NCBI GenBank assembly: GCA_934489895.1
Contig: CAKSST010000002.1
Span: 1-64,000, forward strand
Direction of reading: 5' to 3'
Origin: an uncultured Eubacteriales bacterium
Lineage (GTDB): Bacteria; Bacillota; Clostridia; Oscillospirales; Acutalibacteraceae
Length of the DNA: 64,000 bases
This document shows, piece by piece, positions 60,765-64,000 of the stretch (position 1 is the first letter of the stretch; each line of letters opens with the position of its first letter). Made by a program: the position numbers and the translations under genes. Below the pieces are notes generated by a model. It did not search any database. It saw nothing but the letters and a program-made list of their open reading frames with translations, and was not told the origin of the DNA.

Positions 60765-62168
60765 TTGACAGATGTAAAAAACAGTAATGAAATTTTAGAT
60801 AATACTCTGCAACAGGTGGCGCAGGTAAGGTCATTGATTGAAGAAAAATTTTCAAAACAGCTTTACGCCTGCGTACTTACATACGGCTGCCAGCAGAATG
60901 TAAACGACAGCCAGTTTGTAAAAGGCTTACTCAAACAAATGGGTTACGAACTGACCGAGCAGCCCGATACGGCAGACATGGTTATTTTTAATACCTGTGC
61001 TGTGCGCGATCATGCTGAAATGCGTGTTTTTGGAAATATCGGAGCGCTTAAAAAAAGCAAAAAAAGCAATCCTAATATGATTATTGCAATAATGGGATGT
61101 ATGTCACAGCAGGATAGTGTTGCTCAAAAAATCAAACAAAGTTATCCTTATGTGGATATTGTTTTAGGTACCGGAGCTGCGCATCAGCTGCCGCAGGCAA
61201 TTTACTCTAAGCTTACTAATCGCAAGCGCGTGTTTACGGATACACTTTGCCAGGATCTTGTTGAGGGTCTGCCTATTGACAGGGAAAACTCTTTGCGCGG
61301 CTGGTTGCCCATAATGTTTGGATGTAACAATTTCTGCTCATACTGTATAGTGCCGTATGTGCGCGGACGTGAACGTTCCCGTGAGCCCGAGAATATTTTG
61401 TCGGAAGCGCGTGAGCTTATTGCATCGGGCGCAAAGGAAATAACCCTTTTAGGTCAGAATGTTAACTCCTACGGTAACACCGAGGATTTTGATACAGATT
61501 TTTCTGATATATTGCGTATGATAAACGACATTGACGGTGATTTTCGCATAAGCTTTATGACATCACACCCAAAGGATTGTACAGAGAAGCTTATTAAAAC
61601 TATAGCGGAATGCAAAAAGGTCAGCCGCCGTATACATCTGCCTTTCCAAAGCGGCAGTGATAGGATATTAAAGCAAATGAACCGCGGCTATACTGCCGAA
61701 AAATATTTAAGCCTTATTGAGCTTGCAAAAAAGACCATACCTGATGTTACCTTTACAAGTGATATCATTGTCGGCTTCCCCGGTGAAACGGAAGAGGATT
61801 TTGCGGACACCTTAAAGCTTGTTGAGCAGGTTGAATTTTTATCGCTTTTCACCTTTATTTATTCAAAACGGCAGGGAACGCCCGCCGCAAAAATGGAAGA
61901 CCCCACAACCGACGCTGAGAAAAAAGATAGATTTTCCCGCCTGCTTAAACTTCAGGATGGTATGGCGCAAAAGGTTAACAGCAAAATGGTCGGCAAAACG
62001 GTTACCGTGCTTTGTGACGGCAAAGGCAGACTTGACTCAAAACTTGCGGGCAGGGCGCTTAACGACGCGGTTGTTGAGTTTGAAGGCGATGACAGCCTTA
62101 TCGGCCAATTTGTAAAAGTCAAAATTGATAAGCTTTCCACAGTTTTGGAAGGCACAATTATAAGGTGA
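60765..62168 (+). CDS. miaB: tRNA-2-methylthio-N6-isopentenyladenosine synthase
   Basis: Radical-SAM methylthiotransferase acting on A37 of tRNAs that read UNN codons. The 467-residue protein has the N-terminal UPF0004 domain (TYGCQQNVNDS, Cys near residue 46; NTCAVRDHAE; GCMSQQ), the radical SAM CxxxCxxC in GCNNFCSYC near residue 190, and a C-terminal TRAM domain. TTG start with AAAGGAG upstream. It heads the group with ylbF-like and mutS. Confidence 0.96.
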   Translation: MTDVKNSNEILDNTLQQVAQVRSLIEEKFSKQLYACVLTYGCQQNVNDSQFVKGLLKQMGYELTEQPDTADMVIFNTCAVRDHAEMRVFGNIGALKKSKKSNPNMIIAIMGCMSQQDSVAQKIKQSYPYVDIVLGTGAAHQLPQAIYSKLTNRKRVFTDTLCQDLVEGLPIDRENSLRGWLPIMFGCNNFCSYCIVPYVRGRERSREPENILSEARELIASGAKEITLLGQNVNSYGNTEDFDTDFSDILRMINDIDGDFRISFMTSHPKDCTEKLIKTIAECKKVSRRIHLPFQSGSDRILKQMNRGYTAEKYLSLIELAKKTIPDVTFTSDIIVGFPGETEEDFADTLKLVEQVEFLSLFTFIYSKRQGTPAAKMEDPTTDAEKKDRFSRLLKLQDGMAQKVNSKMVGKTVTVLCDGKGRLDSKLAGRALNDAVVEFEGDDSLIGQFVKVKIDKLSTVLEGTIIR

Positions 62169-62172
62169 CAAG

Positions 62173-62306
62173 ACTAATCCGAACCTGCCTAAAATGGCAG
62201 AATTTCGATACCTTTTGGCAATTCGGTCTTGATAGGCGTCGGATTACCGAGTATTTTAACAATATTTGGGTGCAAAATAGTCCTCCAAAAACAGGTTCGG
62301 ATTAGT
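62173..62306. mobile_element. 134-bp element with 15-bp perfect terminal inverted repeats
   Basis: Ends ACTAATCCGAACCTG (62173-62187) and CAGGTTCGGATTAGT (62292-62306) are exact inverses. The element sits between miaB and the ylbF-like gene. No clear target duplication is seen. On the minus strand it carries a 28-codon frame with a good ribosome site. It looks like a MITE; mobility is inference. Confidence 0.7.
62189..62275 (-). CDS. Possible 28-residue peptide inside the inverted-repeat element
   Basis: TTG-started frame with GGAGG exactly 6 bases upstream and a TAG stop just before the inverted repeat. The product would be 28 residues, Pro-rich and weakly basic, starting MHPNIVKILGNPTP and ending KGIEILPF. 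No homology is recognised. It could be a true peptide, the start of a lost transposase, or chance. Confidence 0.35.
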   Translation of the reverse strand: MHPNIVKILGNPTPIKTELPKGIEILPF

Positions 62307-62340
62307 ATTGTTGCCCTAAAACATTAAAGGAGAAAAATTT

Positions 62341-62742
62341 ATGGATATTATTAAACTTACAAGACAGCTTGGCGCTGAAATTCAAAAGGACGAGCGCTAC
62401 CTTGCGTTTATAAAAGCAACCAAAACCAACGATAACGATGAAGCATTGCAAAATCAGATTGGCCAGTTCAATATTGCCAAGGCAGAGCTTGACCGCGCTC
62501 TTTCAGACAATGAAATGGCACAGGAAGAAATTAATAAGATTAACAATAAGCTAGGGGATATTTACAGAGAGATTATGGCAAATCCTCTTATGACTGAATA
62601 TAACAATGCAAAAACTCAGCTTGATGTATTGCTTAATGAAATTACAAGTATTCTGATGCTTTGCGCTAACGGCGCAGACCCTCAAACCTGCGAGCCCTCA
62701 TCCTGCTCGGGCAATTGCTCAAGCTGCGGCGGCTGCCACTAA
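62341..62742 (+). CDS. YlbF-family protein with Cys-rich tail
   Basis: A 133-residue helical protein of the YlbF/YmcA family (ALQNQIGQFNIAKAELDRAL, then NPLMTEYNNAKTQLDVLLNEI). In Bacillus, YlbF, YmcA and YaaT form a complex that steers RNase Y and carries Fe-S clusters. Here the C-terminus has seven Cys in a short tail (CANGADPQTCEPSSCSGNC and SSCGGCH), a probable metal or Fe-S site. AAAGGAG precedes ATG. It lies 34 bases before mutS. Confidence 0.82.
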   Translation: MDIIKLTRQLGAEIQKDERYLAFIKATKTNDNDEALQNQIGQFNIAKAELDRALSDNEMAQEEINKINNKLGDIYREIMANPLMTEYNNAKTQLDVLLNEITSILMLCANGADPQTCEPSSCSGNCSSCGGCH

Positions 62743-62776
62743 TAATTTTGTTGTTATTAAAAAAGGGGATGATTAA

Positions 62777-64000
62777 ATGACACAGCTGTCACCTGCAATG
62801 CAGCAGTATATGAACATAAAGAATCAATATTCTGACTGCATATTGTTTTTCCGTCTGGGCGATTTTTATGAAATGTTCTTTGAAGACGCAAAAATTGCGT
62901 CCGAGGAGCTTGATCTGGTGCTCACCGGCAAAAACTGCGGACTTGAAGAACGTGCGCCTATGTGCGGTGTACCTTTTCACAGCTGTGACAGTTATATTGC
63001 AAAGCTGGTTGAGCGCGGTTACAAGGTAGCAATATGTGAGCAAACCGAGGACCCCGCAACCGCAAAGGGTATAGTTCGCCGTGAGGTTGTAAGGGTTGTA
63101 ACTCCCGGCACGGTATTTGAGGATACTATGCTGGATGAGTCTAAAAACAACTATCTTGCATCTATTGCTTTTTCGGATGAGGGTGCAGGTGTTTGTTTTG
63201 TTGATGCCTCAACAAATGAGGTTAAGGTTACCGCAATCACTACCGAGAATATGACAAAGCGTGTTATTGAAGAGATTGCCCGTTTTTCTCCAAGCGAGAT
63301 AATATCTACCTCTCAATTGACTGTTTATCCCGAACTAAAGGAATTTTTACATGAGCTTGAATGTGTCGTTACCATAAGACAGGACGGCTTTGATCCTAAA
63401 GAGTGTAATGAGCTGGTGCTGTCACAGTTTAATGTATTGGACATGTCAATGTTGGGGCTTGCTCAAAACAGCCCCGCGGTTGCAGCAATTGGCGGTGCTT
63501 TGAAGTATTTATATGAAACCCGTATGTCAGGTCTTGCCGGTCTTAATAAGGTTACGGTTTATACTACTGCTGATTTTATGCGCCTTGATATTACGGCAAT
63601 ACGCAATTTAGAGCTTTGCCAGACCTTGCGAACGAAAGCAAAAAAAGGCTCATTGCTTTGGGTTATTGATAAAACAAAAACCGCAATGGGTAAGCGTATG
63701 ATTCGCGGCTGGCTTGAACAACCGCTTATAAATATGGCAGATATCACAGTGCGTCAGAATGCGGTGGACGAGCTTTGCAGTGATACCGTAATGCGCGGTG
63801 AGCTAACAGAGTATTTAACGGGCATGAAGGATATTGAACGCCTTATTACCCGCGTTATGTATAAAACCGCAGGCGGCAGGGAACTTAACGGCCTGGCTGA
63901 AGCCGCTGCGCGTTTCCCTCTTATAAAGCAGTTAATTAAAAACTCAAACGGACGTTTTATTAAAAAATGCAATGACGAAATCGATGAGCTTCAGGATATT
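62777..64000 (+). CDS. mutS: DNA mismatch repair protein MutS (5' part; runs off the window)
   Basis: Recognises mispaired bases. The first 408 codons are present: mismatch-binding domain with FFRLGDFYEMFFEDA (Phe-x-Glu that stacks on the mismatch, near residue 35), the connector with TPGTVFED, and the lever/core start (RLDITAIRNLELCQTLRTKAKKGSLLWVID). The ATPase part lies beyond 64000. AAAAGGGG precedes ATG 62777. Of special interest because the neighbouring PolC lacks proofreading. Confidence 0.95.
   Translation, partial: MTQLSPAMQQYMNIKNQYSDCILFFRLGDFYEMFFEDAKIASEELDLVLTGKNCGLEERAPMCGVPFHSCDSYIAKLVERGYKVAICEQTEDPATAKGIVRREVVRVVTPGTVFEDTMLDESKNNYLASIAFSDEGAGVCFVDASTNEVKVTAITTENMTKRVIEEIARFSPSEIISTSQLTVYPELKEFLHELECVVTIRQDGFDPKECNELVLSQFNVLDMSMLGLAQNSPAVAAIGGALKYLYETRMSGLAGLNKVTVYTTADFMRLDITAIRNLELCQTLRTKAKKGSLLWVIDKTKTAMGKRMIRGWLEQPLINMADITVRQNAVDELCSDTVMRGELTEYLTGMKDIERLITRVMYKTAGGRELNGLAEAAARFPLIKQLIKNSNGRFIKKCNDEIDELQDI

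Noticed and set aside
1..64000. CRISPR arrays, prophage or tRNA/rRNA genes
   Set aside because: No regular spaced repeats, phage structural genes, or tRNA-like cloverleaf with the TTCGA and acceptor features were found; the tandem repeats seen are either intergenic hairpin units or coding linker repeats.

Overview
The window reads as one 64-kb chromosomal segment of a spore-forming-type Firmicute, most likely a gut Clostridia of the Oscillospirales/Ruminococcaceae kind. The evidence is a PolC-type replicative polymerase, a DnaD/DnaI primosome pair, SpoIID and DacF-like cell-wall proteins, a YlbF-family protein, DUF951 next to prfA, many TTG/GTG starts with strong Shine-Dalgarno sites, and consensus sigma-A promoters with 17-bp spacers. 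The taxon is inferred; no rRNA or tRNA gene was recognised.

Layout. 1-3.2 kb: a duplicated hairpin-rich repeat, then secA. 3.2-6.4 kb (minus): a YhaN/YhaO (SbcC/SbcD-like) pair. 6.7-11 kb: DUF951, prfA, sua5, coaE and an M18 aminopeptidase in one tight run. 11-14.3 kb: an S1-domain protein (minus), then dnaD-like and dnaI-like primosome genes. 14.3-19 kb: a membrane protein, SpoIID-like, DacF-like, a metallophosphoesterase and ung. 19.2-21.9 kb: an ABC exporter with an unusual N-terminus plus its DUF1854 partner. 22-28 kb (minus): a seven-gene operon with an Arn/Rff-like logic: WecE-type aminotransferase, polyprenyl-phosphate-type GT2, epimerase, second DegT enzyme, ATP-grasp ligase and two SMR-like small transporters. 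28-30.8 kb: M14 peptidase, NUDIX, MGMT-family protein, Maf. 30.9-33.4 kb: a small cell-wall protein with a PETN sorting signal, a class B sortase and an LCP protein. 33.4-37.1 kb: a decaying surface module (beta-helix lipoprotein, VTC::DUF4956 fusion, response regulator, truncated histidine kinase). 37.1-43.5 kb: apgM, zapA with a frameshift, U32 protein, lepA, VanY-like. 43.5-55.6 kb: the classical rpsB-tsf / pyrH-frr-uppS-cdsA-dxr-rseP-ispG-polC run. 55.7-64 kb: a ribbon-helix-helix protein, clpB, an M23 peptidase, miaB, a Cys-tailed YlbF protein and the start of mutS.

How the genes work together. Most of the window is housekeeping: secretion, translation, lipid-carrier and isoprenoid synthesis (uppS, dxr, ispG), replication and repair. 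The accessory parts are about the cell surface: the amino-sugar operon probably makes a lipid-linked charged sugar, the sortase block anchors a small protein, and the 33-37 kb block is the remnant of a two-component-controlled surface module.

Most notable observations: (1) the PolC protein lacks the whole 3'-5' exonuclease domain but keeps the PHP metal-site motifs; (2) the amino-sugar/ATP-grasp/SMR operon is driven by a promoter whose spacer is an 18-bp perfect palindrome; (3) a palindromic terminator shared by two convergent genes has been duplicated around a 229-bp hairpin-rich insert; (4) two surface genes (VTC and DUF4956) are fused in frame at what looks like a shared LVR coding microhomology; (5) several intergenic spaces are filled with strings of micro-hairpins; (6) a 134-bp element with 15-bp inverted ends carries a 28-codon frame with a good ribosome binding site.
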